From NCBI RefSeq assembly GCF_005222225.1, contig NZ_CP036536.1, forward strand, positions 3,062,001-3,126,000: DNA of 64,000 nt. Reading direction: 5' to 3'. The notes below the pieces were generated by a model, which made no database searches, had not been told where the DNA came from, and saw only the letters and a program-made list of their open reading frames with translations. Source of the stretch: Salinimonas lutimaris (GTDB lineage Bacteria > Pseudomonadota > Gammaproteobacteria > Enterobacterales > Alteromonadaceae). Below, in pieces: positions 46,206 through 56,321 of the stretch. The number at the start of each line of letters is the position of its first letter. Within the stretch, counting starts at the first letter, position 1. A program made the position numbers and the translations under genes.

Positions 46206-48305
46206 TTATTGACCTACTGAGCTGACTATTCTTATCTGCTTGTCGTCCGGTACTTCCTGGTACGACAGGACATTCAGACCATTTACAGAATATTTAAAGA
46301 AGCGGGAAAGTACCGGACGGAGCATTCCGGAGGTCAGCAACACTGCTGGTTCACCGGAAAGTTCCTGTTGCTGACAGGCTTGTTGTAACGATTTTTGTAG
46401 CCTGTCTGCCAGCCCGGGTTCGATGCCTGCGCCATCTTCCCCACCTGCCTGAAGTGACTGGTGCAACATCTGTTCCAACTCTGGCGCCAAGGTTATGACG
46501 GGGATTTCTTTCCCCCCCTGACAAATCTCCTGCGTGATTAAGCGTTTCAGTGCAATACGTACCGCAGACACCAGTACATCCGGGTCCTGACTCTTGGTGC
46601 CGTACTCGCTTAAGGTTTGCACAATGGTACGCATATCCCGGATAGGTACGCCTTCAAACAGCAAGGTTTGTAAAACCTTAACCACGGTGGATAGCGGCAG
46701 AATATCCGGTACCAGCCCCTCGACCAGTTTTGGATTGGTTTTGGCCAGCATATCCAGCAGATGCTGGGTTTCTTCATGGCCCAGCAACTGATAGGCATTG
46801 TTGGTCAGTAACTGAGATAAGTGCGTGGCCACAACCGTGGCGGCATCTACTACCGTATAACCTAAGGTCTGGGCGTGCTCTCGCTGGGTTGGCTTGATCC
46901 ATACTGCATCCAGACCAAAGGCCGGATCCTGGGTTGCCCGCCCTTCCAGATTACCAAAAACCTGCCCGGGATTGATGGCCAGCTCTTCATCATGACTGAT
47001 TTGCGCATCGCCAATATTGACCCCCAGCATAGCAATGGTATAAGCATTGGGATCCAAATCCAGGTTATCGCGGATGTGCACAGGCGGGATCAAAAAGCCC
47101 AGTTCCTGGGACAGCTTTTTACGCACGCCTTTAATTCGTGTCAGTAATTCGCCGCCCTGGGATTTATCCACCAGCGGAATCAGGCGGTAGCCTACTTCCA
47201 GCCCGATGGTATCGACATGCTGCACATCATCCCAGCCCAGCTCTTTAACCTCAGGCACACCGGCAACCTCATCACCACTAACAGCTGCCTGTACCGGCGC
47301 CAGCTCGGCCTGTTTTGCTTTATGTCCCTGCCAGTAAGCCACACCACCGGCAATAGCTGAGAACCCCAGAAAGGCAACATGCGGCATGCCCGGAATAATC
47401 CCCATTACAAACAAGACCCCCGAGGCGATATACAAAGCCTGCTGATTACCCAGCTGATTGCGGATTTCCTTGCCCATTTCCTGGGTTTCGTTTTCCCGGG
47501 TGACGATAATGGCCGTTGCCACAGACAACAGCAATGATGGGATTTGTGCAACCAGCCCATCACCGATAGTCAGCAGGGTATACACCTCAATGGCGCTGCC
47601 AAAGGTCAGGTTATGCTGCATCATGCCAATAAACAGACCACCGACAATATTGATCAGCATAATAAACATGCCAGCTACGGCATCGCCTTTAACAAATTTT
47701 GACGCACCGTCCATTGAGCCGTAGAAGTCGGCCTCAGCAGTAATTTCCTCACGCCGCTTACGGGCCTGATCCTGGTCGATATAACCGGCATTCAAATCGG
47801 CATCGATCGCCATCTGCTTACCGGGCATGGCATCCAGGGTAAAGCGGGCGCTTACTTCTGAAATCCGGCCGGCACCGGCAGTGACCACTTTAAAGTTGAT
47901 AATCAGCAATATGGCGAAGACCACAATACCAACCGCGTAATTGCCTCCGATAACCACTGCACCAAAGGCTTCAATGACTTTACCGGCGGCATCACCGCCC
48001 TCATGACCATACAGCAGTACTACCCGGGTTGAGGCAACGTTTAGTGCCAGCCGAAGTACCGTGGCAATCAGCAGTACCAGAGGAAAAATACCAAAATCTA
48101 CCGGGCGCTGGGTGAAGACGGCCACCAGAATGATGACCAGAGACAGCGCAATATTAAAGCTGAACAGAATGTCGAGCAGGAAAGGCGGCATCGGCAGGAT
48201 AACCATGCCCATAATCGCCAGAAGCACGATGGGGGCCCCGAGTCCGCTGGTAAACTTTTGCAGCTGGTTTTTATCAAACCGCTGCAGATAGCTGGCTAGC
48301 TGCAT
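46206..48305 (-). CDS. flhA: Flagellar export gate protein FlhA
   Basis: Integral membrane core of the flagellar type III export apparatus, 699 residues. About eight helices occupy the first ~330 residues, with the conserved FHIPEP segment region (FTLDAMPGKQMAIDADLNAGYIDQDQARKRREEITAEADFYGSMDGASKFVKGDAVAG); the rest is the cytoplasmic nonameric ring domain. I chose ATG at 48305 because this gives the usual length. An upstream TTG at 48365 would put coding sequence over the sigma-54-type promoter. Confidence 0.93.
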   Translation of the reverse strand: MQLASYLQRFDKNQLQKFTSGLGAPIVLLAIMGMVILPMPPFLLDILFSFNIALSLVIILVAVFTQRPVDFGIFPLVLLIATVLRLALNVASTRVVLLYGHEGGDAAGKVIEAFGAVVIGGNYAVGIVVFAILLIINFKVVTAGAGRISEVSARFTLDAMPGKQMAIDADLNAGYIDQDQARKRREEITAEADFYGSMDGASKFVKGDAVAGMFIMLINIVGGLFIGMMQHNLTFGSAIEVYTLLTIGDGLVAQIPSLLLSVATAIIVTRENETQEMGKEIRNQLGNQQALYIASGVLFVMGIIPGMPHVAFLGFSAIAGGVAYWQGHKAKQAELAPVQAAVSGDEVAGVPEVKELGWDDVQHVDTIGLEVGYRLIPLVDKSQGGELLTRIKGVRKKLSQELGFLIPPVHIRDNLDLDPNAYTIAMLGVNIGDAQISHDEELAINPGQVFGNLEGRATQDPAFGLDAVWIKPTQREHAQTLGYTVVDAATVVATHLSQLLTNNAYQLLGHEETQHLLDMLAKTNPKLVEGLVPDILPLSTVVKVLQTLLFEGVPIRDMRTIVQTLSEYGTKSQDPDVLVSAVRIALKRLITQEICQGGKEIPVITLAPELEQMLHQSLQAGGEDGAGIEPGLADRLQKSLQQACQQQELSGEPAVLLTSGMLRPVLSRFFKYSVNGLNVLSYQEVPDDKQIRIVSSVGQ

Positions 48306-48360
48306 CACATGTATCTCACTATCAGAATTTTGACGCTCACTGTCGTTATACTTCTGATAG

Positions 48361-48376
48361 TTCAACTACCATGCCA
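48361..48376 (-). promoter_or_regulatory. Sigma-54-type promoter before flhA
   Basis: Minus-strand TGGCATG-GTAG-TTGAA has correct spacing; the -12 element again has A for C as in the psp promoter. It lies 56 bp upstream of the chosen flhA start. flhA is sigma-54 dependent in vibrios. Confidence 0.55.
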
Positions 48377-48399
48377 TATTGCAAAGCCTGGCAATTTCT

Positions 48400-49524
48400 C
48401 TACCGGCGCAGCTCCGGCGGAATGGGCAAATCTTTTTTAAGCGGTTTGGGACGCTTGGCCTTACCGGCTTTATAAGCCCGCAACTGAAAAACATAGGCCA
48501 GTACCTGCGCCACCGCCATAAATAACTTGTGCGGAATTTCGTGATCCACCTCTGTGGAATAGTAAATAGCCCGGGCCAGCATAGGAGAAGGGACCAGCGG
48601 AACATCGTGGGCCGTGGCAATTTTACGAATATGCATGGCCAGTTCATCCACCCCTTTGGCTACCACCACCGGCGCCCGGGTGCCATCTTCCTTGTATTTC
48701 AGGGCCACAGAATAATGGGTCGGGTTGGTCACAATCACATCGGCTTCAGGTACTTCCTGCATCATACGGTTGGCCGCAGCCTGAAATTGTAGTCGCCGGA
48801 TGCGACCTTTCACCATAGGATCGCCATCGGCATTCTTGCGCTCGTCTTTAACTTCCTGCTTGGACATTTTCATTTCTTTGTTGTGCTTGTACATCTGATA
48901 CGGCACATCTATCGCGGCAATCGGAATCATGCCCAGGGTTAACAGTAAAAATGCCCACTCCAGCATATCCATCGCGTGAAACAGATTTCGCGGATACAGC
49001 TCCAAATCCAGATGAAGCGCTTCGTCCTTGTACATCAGCAGCGCCCCGACGGCCAGACCGCCAATGACGGCAAATTTGGCCAGCGCTTTGAGTAATTCCA
49101 CCAGCGCATTCATACCGAACATGCGTTTAAACCCGTTCATCGGGTTCATTTTATTTCCTTTAAACGCCGCTGCTTCCCAGGAAAAGTTAAAGCCGCCCAG
49201 CGCAATACTGCCATATATGCCGGCCGCCGTAGCCACCACCATGTACATCAGAACCGGCACGGCAACCTGACTGATCGCTTCACCGGCCGCCACCATCATG
49301 TGCGACATGTCATAGGTCTCATCCCGGGACAGCACAAACATACGCTGTGTGACTAAAAAAATCGCTTTGGCAATCATGCCGCCGACCACCATAAACATCA
49401 GCCCGCTGATGATCAGTACCAGCGCTGTCGACAGCTCCCGGGAGCGGGCCAGCTGCCCTTTCTTGCGGGCGTCGTCGAGCTTTTTCTGGGTGGGTTCTTC
49501 TGTTTTATCGTGGGTATCTGCCAT
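48400..49524 (-). CDS. flhB: Flagellar export switch protein FlhB
   Basis: Membrane protein of 374 residues that controls substrate switching in flagellar export. It starts MADTHDKTEEPTQKKLDDARKKGQLARSRELSTAL, has four helices (about 30-210), and a cytoplasmic domain with the self-cleaving NPTH (267-270, in VTNPTHYSVALKY). Cleavage after Asn switches export from rod/hook to filament. It follows fliR by 13 bp. Confidence 0.96.
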   Translation of the reverse strand: MADTHDKTEEPTQKKLDDARKKGQLARSRELSTALVLIISGLMFMVVGGMIAKAIFLVTQRMFVLSRDETYDMSHMMVAAGEAISQVAVPVLMYMVVATAAGIYGSIALGGFNFSWEAAAFKGNKMNPMNGFKRMFGMNALVELLKALAKFAVIGGLAVGALLMYKDEALHLDLELYPRNLFHAMDMLEWAFLLLTLGMIPIAAIDVPYQMYKHNKEMKMSKQEVKDERKNADGDPMVKGRIRRLQFQAAANRMMQEVPEADVIVTNPTHYSVALKYKEDGTRAPVVVAKGVDELAMHIRKIATAHDVPLVPSPMLARAIYYSTEVDHEIPHKLFMAVAQVLAYVFQLRAYKAGKAKRPKPLKKDLPIPPELRR

Positions 49525-49537
49525 GACAATTTATCCG

Positions 49538-50320
49538 TCAGGTCGGGCATATGGCCAGCAGTTCACACATAAACTGCTGGGCCCGTGCCCACTGGGTGCT
49601 GAAATGGGTGGTAAAGTTTTCCATGGTGATCCAGATAACAATCAGGCCGGTGATCTGGGCGATAGAAAAACCAATACTGAAAATGTTTAGCTGAGGCGCT
49701 GCTTTGGTCATGACCCCGAAGGCCAGATTCACAATCAGCAGCGATACAATCGGGGCCAGCGACAGGGTAACTGCAGAGACAAACATCCAGCCGGCCCAGT
49801 GCGCCACCTGACGAAACTGCTCCGGCTCAAACCACGCCTGTCCAATTGGAAAGGCTTCAAAACTCATGACAATCATCTGAATCATTGACAGGTGACCATC
49901 CATGCTCCAGAACAACAAGGTCGCCAGAATCAGATAAAACTGCCCTACCGCCGGCACGTTGATTCCGTTAACCGGGTCCACAATAGAGGCAAAACCCAGA
50001 CCGGTCTGCATGGCAACAATCTGACCGGCCAGTACAAAGGTGTTCAGTACCATCATGGAAATGAAGCCAATGACAATACCAATCAGCAGTTGTCGGATAA
50101 TCTCCATGATGGTGCCGGCATCCACCAGGTTACTGATGGGAACCGGATCAAGCATGGGTACAATCACCAGCGTCATCAAAACAGCCAGTAAGGCTCGCAC
50201 CTGCGCAGGAATGGATTTGGCACTTAGCCCAATCATCGCGGCAAACATGCCGCTGATGCGCATGAACGGCAGCAACAAATCAATCAGGAACTGGTTAATG
50301 ACGCTTAAATCAGCCTGCAT
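49538..50320 (-). CDS. fliR: Flagellar export protein FliR
   Basis: Export-gate membrane protein of 260 residues with six or so helices, e.g. FMRISGMFAAMIGLSAKSIPAQVRALLAVLMTLVIVPM. It forms the FliPQR core channel. ATG at 50320 lies just inside the tail of fliQ; a TTG at 50335 would add five residues. Confidence 0.93.
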   Translation of the reverse strand: MQADLSVINQFLIDLLLPFMRISGMFAAMIGLSAKSIPAQVRALLAVLMTLVIVPMLDPVPISNLVDAGTIMEIIRQLLIGIVIGFISMMVLNTFVLAGQIVAMQTGLGFASIVDPVNGINVPAVGQFYLILATLLFWSMDGHLSMIQMIVMSFEAFPIGQAWFEPEQFRQVAHWAGWMFVSAVTLSLAPIVSLLIVNLAFGVMTKAAPQLNIFSIGFSIAQITGLIVIWITMENFTTHFSTQWARAQQFMCELLAICPT

Positions 50321-50324
50321 GGCA

Positions 50325-50594
50325 TTACCCGACAACTTGCGGAATCTGCTCTACCATGTGGTAGAAAAAATCCATCAGTTTGGCCACTAGCCAGTTGCCG
50401 CCCCAGGCTAGCGCCAGCAAGGTCACGATCAGACGAGGCAAAAAGCTCATGGTCTGTTCGTTAATGGAGGTGGCCGCCTGAAAAACCGCCACGACCAGGC
50501 CCACAATCATGCTTGGCACAATCGCCGCGGACACCAGCAGAATAACCAGGAACAAAGACTCGCGCAGAATTTCAACAAAAACTTCCGGTGACAT
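50325..50594 (-). CDS. fliQ: Flagellar export protein FliQ
   Basis: Small membrane protein of 89 residues with two helices (about 15-40 and 55-78), MSPEVFVEILRESLFLVILLVSA being the typical start. It packs around FliP in the export channel. It follows fliP by 11 bp. Confidence 0.95.
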   Translation of the reverse strand: MSPEVFVEILRESLFLVILLVSAAIVPSMIVGLVVAVFQAATSINEQTMSFLPRLIVTLLALAWGGNWLVAKLMDFFYHMVEQIPQVVG

Positions 50595-50605
50595 CGCCTG
50601 TCCTC

Positions 50606-51364
50606 CTACACGCCCATACCAAAGCTGGTTGCCAGTGTGCCGAAAATCAGATTCCAGCCGTCCACCAGCACAAACAGCATCAACTTAAAGGGTAATGACA
50701 CAATCATCGGCGATAGCATCATCATCCCCATCGCCATCAGGATGGAGGCCACCACCAAGTCGATAATCAGAAAAGGAATAAACAGCATAAAACCAATCTG
50801 AAAAGCGGTTTTCAGTTCACTGGTCACAAACGAAGGGATCAGAATCGTCAGCGGCACTTCCGACGGGTCCTGATATTTATCCTCATCACCGGCAATGCGC
50901 ACAAAAGTTTCCAGATCTTTAACCCGGGTCTGGGACAGCATAAATGCCCGCATAGGCTCCTTGGCCTGCTCGAACGCCTCTTTACTGGTCATCTGCTCGT
51001 TCAGATAGGGCTGCAACGCATTTTCATTCACCTGCTCAAACACCGGCGCCATAATGAACATGGACAAAAACAGGCTCACGCCAATTAAAATCTGATTAGA
51101 CGGAGACTGTTGTAACCCGATGGCCTGACGCAAAATTGACAGTACCACGATGATGCGGGTAAACGAGGTCATCATCATAATAAATGCCGGAATCAGACTC
51201 AGAGCTGTCATGATAAACAGCGCCTGTAAGGTCATGGAATAGTCCTGGGTACCATCGGGGTTTGTAGTAACCGTGAGCGCAGAGATGCCCTGCTGTGCCA
51301 TAACCGGTTGCAGGCTGCCCATCACCAGCAAGGCCAGGGCCAGCCACCAGCGCGATTTATTCAT
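50606..51364 (-). CDS. fliP: Flagellar export protein FliP
   Basis: Export-channel protein of 252 residues with a cleavable signal peptide (about 1-23, ending VMAQQ) and four helices. The conserved stretches [37 protein letters not shown] and [22 protein letters not shown] are typical. It overlaps fliO by 8 bases. Confidence 0.96.
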   Translation of the reverse strand: MNKSRWWLALALLVMGSLQPVMAQQGISALTVTTNPDGTQDYSMTLQALFIMTALSLIPAFIMMMTSFTRIIVVLSILRQAIGLQQSPSNQILIGVSLFLSMFIMAPVFEQVNENALQPYLNEQMTSKEAFEQAKEPMRAFMLSQTRVKDLETFVRIAGDEDKYQDPSEVPLTILIPSFVTSELKTAFQIGFMLFIPFLIIDLVVASILMAMGMMMLSPMIVSLPFKLMLFVLVDGWNLIFGTLATSFGMGV

Positions 51365-51770
51365 GACTGTCTCCCTGTTTGATAGCCGGGTTGATTTTAC
51401 CTGCCATGGCTTTGACTAATTTGTCTTTAAACTGCTGGCCACTGTTATCCCCGCTACTTTTTGGGGTAAGTTTATTTTCCAGCTTACTGAGGTGAGAAAT
51501 AGTGTGGCTGGTCACGCCAACCAGATGCTGCTCATCACCTACCTCAATCACCATGATGCGCTCTTTACTGCCTGCCACCATACTGGCGACAACCTTCATC
51601 TGCCCGCTACCGCCATGAGTGACATTAAACCGTCGCATTACGTAAGCCAGCGCAAAAATAATCGCCACCACCAGCAGCAGTGATAGAAAAATTGACAGTA
51701 CAGAGGTGGGATTTGTAATCGACTGGGTATCGGCAGCGCAGGCCGAACCGGAGAATAGCAGGGGCAGCAT
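51357..51770 (-). CDS. fliO: Flagellar protein FliO
   Basis: Membrane protein of 137 residues that helps assemble the FliP complex. It has a short hydrophobic N-terminus with possible signal (ending SACAAD), a transmembrane helix (about 25-45, [24 protein letters not shown]), and a small cytoplasmic domain with [27 protein letters not shown]. The start at 51770 is preceded by AAGGGG. A longer open frame up to 51857 overlaps fliN and is unlikely. Confidence 0.88.
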   Translation of the reverse strand: MLPLLFSGSACAADTQSITNPTSVLSIFLSLLLVVAIIFALAYVMRRFNVTHGGSGQMKVVASMVAGSKERIMVIEVGDEQHLVGVTSHTISHLSKLENKLTPKSSGDNSGQQFKDKLVKAMAGKINPAIKQGDSHE

Positions 51771-51798
51771 AATGCAGCCCCTTGAAAATAAAGAAGTT

Positions 51799-52197
51799 TT
51801 ATCTGAGTTTTTTGATACGTTCGATTTGACTAATAACATCGGTGAGCCGGATACCAAATTTGTCGTTGACCACTACTACTTCACCATGAGCAATCAACGT
51901 GCCATTTACCAAAACATCCAGCGGTTCACCGGCGACCCGGTCCAGCTCAACCACCGACCCCTGGTTAAGCTGCAACAAATTGCGAATACTGATCTGGCTT
52001 CGGCCTACTTCCATGGATATGGTCACAGGAATATCCAGAATGGTATCCAGCTTGCGTTTTTCTTCCTGGCTTATCGGCGCATCATCAGTGAACTCGTCAA
52101 GTTCTGCTGGTTGTACGTCATCGCCTTCTTGTGCTTCTGAATCAGCCTGCTCCGCCATGGCGGCAGCCCAGTCGTCCATGCCGTCTTCTTCACTCAT
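51799..52197 (-). CDS. fliN: Flagellar motor switch protein FliN
   Basis: C-ring protein of 132 residues. After a ~55-residue acidic N-terminal tail comes the SpoA/FliN domain: LDTILDIPVTISMEVGRSQISIRNLLQLNQGSVVELDRVAGEPLDVLVNGTLIAHGEVVVVNDKFGIRLTDVIS. Together with FliM and FliG it forms the rotor switch. Confidence 0.96.
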   Translation of the reverse strand: MSEEDGMDDWAAAMAEQADSEAQEGDDVQPAELDEFTDDAPISQEEKRKLDTILDIPVTISMEVGRSQISIRNLLQLNQGSVVELDRVAGEPLDVLVNGTLIAHGEVVVVNDKFGIRLTDVISQIERIKKLR

Positions 52198-52229
52198 AAC
52201 AATGCCTCATAGTGTTCAAAGGCCTGACG

Positions 52230-53291
52230 CTACAGGTCTTCTTCGAGTACTTGCAGCTCCGCGTCATTATCAATAACGCGACCGCCGCGGGTTAACAACT
52301 GCAGGTCCGACTTAACCGAAGTCGGGCGTGCGATTTTATCAGTAATTTTTAATGCCAGATTATCTCTGGAGCGACCCAGCTTGGCCCTGAAGGTCGGCAG
52401 GTCTTCAATCAGCACAGTGATATGTTCGGGCATCTCCACCGGAATCACATCACCGGCTTTAAAGTCCATCACCTGCTGTAGTGACACGTCAAAATCCAGC
52501 ATGTGGGTAGACAGCTCTACTTTCACATCCATGATTTCGTCGCGTAACGCCTTGCTCCAGCGTAAATCCGTGTCTTCCTTGTCACTTTGCACACCGGCAT
52601 CCAGCAGCTCCCGGATGGGCTCCAGCATGGAATACGGTAACGACACATGAAAGTCACCGCCGCCGCCGTCCAGCTCAATATGAAACGAGCTGATCACCAC
52701 CACTTCTGTGGGGCTGACTATATTGGCCATCGCCGGATTCACTTCTGAGTCCAGGTATTCAAATGACACATCCATAACCGGCGCCCAGGCTTCTTTATAA
52801 TCCTCAAATATAATTTTGAGCAGCATCTGAATAATCCGGCGCTCGGTTGGCGTGAACTCCCGACCTTCAATTTTGGCGTGGTAACGACCGTCACCGCCAA
52901 AAAAGTTATCAACCAGAATAAACACCAGCCGGGCTTCCATGGTGATAAGGCCGGTGCCTTTTAACGGACGAAACCGCACCATATTCAAACTGGTGGGCAC
53001 AAACAGAGTATGGATGTACTCACCGAACTTAATCATCTGAATGCCGTTTATCGACACCTCAGCAGAGCGGCGCATCATGTTGAACAGACTGACCCGAAGA
53101 TGCCGGGCAAACCGTTCGTTCACAATCTCCAGGGTGGGCATACGCCCACGTACGATTCGGTCCTGTGAGGAGAAGTCATACTCCAGCGCAGAAGCATCCG
53201 AGGGCGCATCACTGCTAACCTCATCTTCTTCTACATCATCGACACCGTGTAACAGCGCATCGATTTCGTCCTGAGATAATAAATCACTCAC
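52230..53291 (-). CDS. fliM: Flagellar motor switch protein FliM
   Basis: C-ring protein of 353 residues. The N-terminus LLSQDEIDALLHGV (4-17) is the CheY-P binding peptide. A long acidic linker, the CheC-like middle domain (including GEYIHTLFVPTSLNMVRFRPLKGTGLI) and the SpoA C-terminal domain follow. The same DE-x-x-ALL peptide pattern is repeated in the CheA linker. It lies 13 bp after fliL. Confidence 0.97.
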   Translation of the reverse strand: MSDLLSQDEIDALLHGVDDVEEDEVSSDAPSDASALEYDFSSQDRIVRGRMPTLEIVNERFARHLRVSLFNMMRRSAEVSINGIQMIKFGEYIHTLFVPTSLNMVRFRPLKGTGLITMEARLVFILVDNFFGGDGRYHAKIEGREFTPTERRIIQMLLKIIFEDYKEAWAPVMDVSFEYLDSEVNPAMANIVSPTEVVVISSFHIELDGGGGDFHVSLPYSMLEPIRELLDAGVQSDKEDTDLRWSKALRDEIMDVKVELSTHMLDFDVSLQQVMDFKAGDVIPVEMPEHITVLIEDLPTFRAKLGRSRDNLALKITDKIARPTSVKSDLQLLTRGGRVIDNDAELQVLEEDL

Positions 53292-53304
53292 CGCATTATC
53301 CTGT

Positions 53305-53844
53305 CTATTGCATTACAAAACCGGTGAACAGTACCTGTTCCACCACTTCTGTACCAGCGATATCCTTCATGACTTTCTGCACTTCGGTCACCGCCTGTTC
53401 GCGCAGTGCGACCTTGCCGGCTTCGGTGACCAGGTCATCAGCGTTACTTGAGCTGAAAACCTGCAATAACGTCCCTTCTATCATGGGGATATGCATTTTG
53501 GCAGTTTCTTCATTGTCACTACCGCGCACCATCAGCTGCACTTTAATCTGTACCAGCCGGTCACGCCCGCTGCCGGGCACATTAAATACAAAAGGTCGGG
53601 GCATCGCTACATACAGCGCGGTGCCGATATTGGCCGCGCCATCTGCGGCCGCCGCTGCGGATGCGCTGTCGGCGGCTTCTGCGCCCTCGCCGGCGACTTC
53701 TTCTGCGACCGGCTCATCACCGCCGGAAAATAAAAAGAACCAGGCTGCACCGCCACCGGCAATCAGCACCACCACGATAATAATAATCAGCGGAAGCTTA
53801 CTTTTCTTCGCGCCTTCTTCAACCTGTAATTCTTCGTCTGCCAT
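53305..53844 (-). CDS. fliL: Flagellar basal-body protein FliL
   Basis: Inner-membrane protein of 179 residues with one N-terminal helix (about 17-40, LIIIIVVVLIAGGGAAWFFLF), an Ala/acidic spacer (45-75), and the periplasmic stomatin-like domain with YVAMPRPFVFNVPG. FliL supports stator function under load. The gap of 94 bp before it, after fliK, has no clear promoter. Confidence 0.94.
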   Translation of the reverse strand: MADEELQVEEGAKKSKLPLIIIIVVVLIAGGGAAWFFLFSGGDEPVAEEVAGEGAEAADSASAAAAADGAANIGTALYVAMPRPFVFNVPGSGRDRLVQIKVQLMVRGSDNEETAKMHIPMIEGTLLQVFSSSNADDLVTEAGKVALREQAVTEVQKVMKDIAGTEVVEQVLFTGFVMQ

Positions 53845-53938
53845 GATTTACTTCTCCGTATTGGGCATTGCCTGATTTTTCCAGGCACAGGATATTATGA
53901 TTTATCCTGCTTAAAGTGCAATTATGCTAAGGACTTAC

Positions 53939-55696
53939 CTAAGCATAGTCATCAACACCACCTTGTGCCCGACGGGTTAACTGTTGCTCGGTAACCTGCA
54001 CCGGTTCATCGCTGTCGTTACTGCCCTTGTGTCCAGGCTGACCAGAGCCGGCCCATTCACCCTGCTGCTGGGAAGATTGCTGGCTTTCCTGTTGTACAGA
54101 AGACTCGCCTAAATGAATGCCCTGCTCAGCCAACATATCCCGTAATCTGGGTTCAGCCTGACTCAGCATATCTTTGGCCTGTGGCGACTGCACAATAAAG
54201 CTGACTGACGCGGCATCACCCTGTACATTAACCCGCACCTGCATACTGCCCATTTCCGGCGGATCCAAACGAATCTCTGCCATCATGTTACGGCTGTTTA
54301 CCATCCAGCGGATTTTCTCGGCCAGTTGCTTTTGTCCTTCAGGCTGCTGAACATTCACAGCCGAATCTGCGCCATCCAGGGTCTTACCATTCTGGGCGGC
54401 TTCTGATTTGAGCTGGTTGGTTTCTGCTACCATGGTGTCACTGCCCAGCGGTTGCAGCATACTGGCAGCAGCCTGAGCAGTGGCGCTGGCGGCCTGTACA
54501 ACTGTACTAAGCTGACTTATTTGCTGATGAATGCCAGCCTGTAGCTGCTCATCCACATTGACTCCCGCATCAGCCACACTCTGCGCGACCAGGTCAGCCA
54601 CGCTGAAACCCGGCTCATGGCCCTGACTTAACTGAGCCTGCATTTCTTTGATACCACTGATAACCGCATCGGTTATTTTGCTTTGCTGAGCGTCACTGGC
54701 CGCATTTCCCACCAGCTCTTTGACGCGACTGGCAATCGCTTCACGCATATCTTCCTGACCCTGTTCAGTCAGGCCATTGAGCAACGCAGCCAGGTTATCC
54801 TGCGCGGCATCTGCTCCGCCATCATTGACCTTTTCCTCACCCTGCATCTCTGTGCTTAGCAGCCCTGTCAATAATCCGGCATCCTCCTGACTGACCACTG
54901 CTTGCTCGCTGGCTTCAGGCTGAGTCAGGCGCGCCAGTTGTTGCAAAAAGTCCTGACTATCGGCATCGCTTTGCTCACCACTACCGGCCTGATTCATGGC
55001 GTTTAGCAAGGCGGCAGAAAGTGCCTGCAGGTCGCCGTCATTACCGGATGAGACTGCGGTATCGGCACTGCTGTCCTCACCGCCTTGTTCTTCCGCACCC
55101 GCTGCACTGCCCATGACCTGTTTCACCAGTTCTCTGGCCAGCGTACCTACTGCAACCGGCACCGGCGTAATTTTATCCTGCTGGGGATCAATGCTGGTAT
55201 CGGGCATGGCGATGAGCCGGTCAACCTCAATCTGCTCACCGTCTATCTGAAAGGTGATCTGGCCTGGTGGCAACGCTGTCTCATCGGCAGCGCCTTCCTG
55301 TAACATGCGAATATTGTCCACATAGGCCAGCCAGTCGATGTCATCTGCCTGCGTGACCTGGGACTGTGCGGCTTTTTCGGTGGCATCCGTTTTCATCGCA
55401 CTTTGGTCATCCATAGCCGGACTGTCTGGCTCGTAAGCACCGGCGCTTTCATGAGTATTATTATCAGAAGACGCACGCGTCTGTAAGTTGTCAGATGGAG
55501 CATCGGTCTTAACAGCATCATCGCGCTGCGCTGCTGGCGCGGGCGCTTTATTCGTCTGACGCTGCTTATCGATATCACTAAGCACCGCGCTGAACTGCGC
55601 TGAGCCTGTTCCATCCGTGGACGGCGCCTCGCTGTGGCCTACCTCGATGGGTAAAGCGGCAACATCTGAGCGCTTAGTGGCAACTTGTTGCATCAT
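53939..55696 (-). CDS. fliK: Flagellar hook-length control protein FliK
   Basis: Export-system ruler of 585 residues. Most of it is low-complexity, rich in Ala, Gln, Ser and Asp as expected for the N-terminal ruler; the C-terminal conserved domain (about 460-540) has IRWMVNSRNMMAEIRLDPPEMGSMQVRVNVQGDAASVSFIVQSPQAKDML, which contacts FlhB to switch export. It has its own sigma-54-type promoter upstream. Confidence 0.93.
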   Translation of the reverse strand: MMQQVATKRSDVAALPIEVGHSEAPSTDGTGSAQFSAVLSDIDKQRQTNKAPAPAAQRDDAVKTDAPSDNLQTRASSDNNTHESAGAYEPDSPAMDDQSAMKTDATEKAAQSQVTQADDIDWLAYVDNIRMLQEGAADETALPPGQITFQIDGEQIEVDRLIAMPDTSIDPQQDKITPVPVAVGTLARELVKQVMGSAAGAEEQGGEDSSADTAVSSGNDGDLQALSAALLNAMNQAGSGEQSDADSQDFLQQLARLTQPEASEQAVVSQEDAGLLTGLLSTEMQGEEKVNDGGADAAQDNLAALLNGLTEQGQEDMREAIASRVKELVGNAASDAQQSKITDAVISGIKEMQAQLSQGHEPGFSVADLVAQSVADAGVNVDEQLQAGIHQQISQLSTVVQAASATAQAAASMLQPLGSDTMVAETNQLKSEAAQNGKTLDGADSAVNVQQPEGQKQLAEKIRWMVNSRNMMAEIRLDPPEMGSMQVRVNVQGDAASVSFIVQSPQAKDMLSQAEPRLRDMLAEQGIHLGESSVQQESQQSSQQQGEWAGSGQPGHKGSNDSDEPVQVTEQQLTRRAQGGVDDYA

Positions 55697-55816
55697 AACC
55701 GAAAGTCCTCTGCCTGAGCTTTAATTGTAATGCCTTGATTAACATTTAAAAAAGCTATCAATCCAACCAGCAAAAACATAATTTTTGACGTTTTTTCTGT
55801 ACTGTCCTAATCACTG

Positions 55817-55832
55817 AGCAAGGAGCGTTCCA
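55817..55832 (-). promoter_or_regulatory. Sigma-54-type promoter before fliK
   Basis: Minus-strand TGGAACG-CTCC-TTGCT matches TGGCACG-N4-TTGCW except one base in the -24 element. It lies 121 bp upstream of fliK, in the 175-bp gap after fliJ. Confidence 0.65.
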
Positions 55833-55871
55833 TAGTTCTCGCCAGCCTTACCAACTCATCAGGTCAAAAAT

Positions 55872-56321
55872 CTAATAACCTGTTTTTGCACGCAAAAATT
55901 TTTGCGTCGCAAACTCATCCAGCATCTGCTGCTCCTGACGATTAGCCACCGCCATGGCTTCAGCCCGCTTTTTGTCCAGCAGTAGATCGACGGCTTTCCG
56001 GCGCTTTTGCTGCTCCAGCCATTGCCGGCGGCGCTGATCCACTACCAGGTTAGCCTGCGATACCATCTGCATCTGCTGAGCAATGGCTTTATCAAGCTTG
56101 CCTACAAACTGCAGGTGCTGATGATAGTTGCGCACATCCACTCCGCCCTGACGGCCGGATTGCTGAATTTCACGCAGATAATCAAGACGATACTGTTGCA
56201 GGCTGCTGAGTTTTTGCTTCTGGCCGGTCAGATGCTGCTGAGCCAGGTCCAGTGCCTGACTGGCTTTTTGCTCACGGTCGGTTTCAACCCGCAGTACGGT
56301 GTTAAGCTGCTGCGAGGCCAT
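55872..56321 (-). CDS. fliJ: Flagellar protein FliJ
   Basis: Soluble export chaperone-like protein of 149 residues, almost entirely two antiparallel coiled-coil helices (e.g. SQALDLAQQHLTGQKQKLSSLQQYRLDYL). It resembles the gamma subunit of F1-ATPase and works inside the FliI ring. The start codon shares a base with the fliI stop. Confidence 0.9.
   Translation of the reverse strand: MASQQLNTVLRVETDREQKASQALDLAQQHLTGQKQKLSSLQQYRLDYLREIQQSGRQGGVDVRNYHQHLQFVGKLDKAIAQQMQMVSQANLVVDQRRRQWLEQQKRRKAVDLLLDKKRAEAMAVANRQEQQMLDEFATQKFLRAKTGY

Noticed and set aside
48306..48365. Longer FlhA N-terminus starting with TTG at 48365
   Set aside because: It would put the start on the -12 end of the sigma-54-type promoter and lengthen FlhA beyond its usual size.
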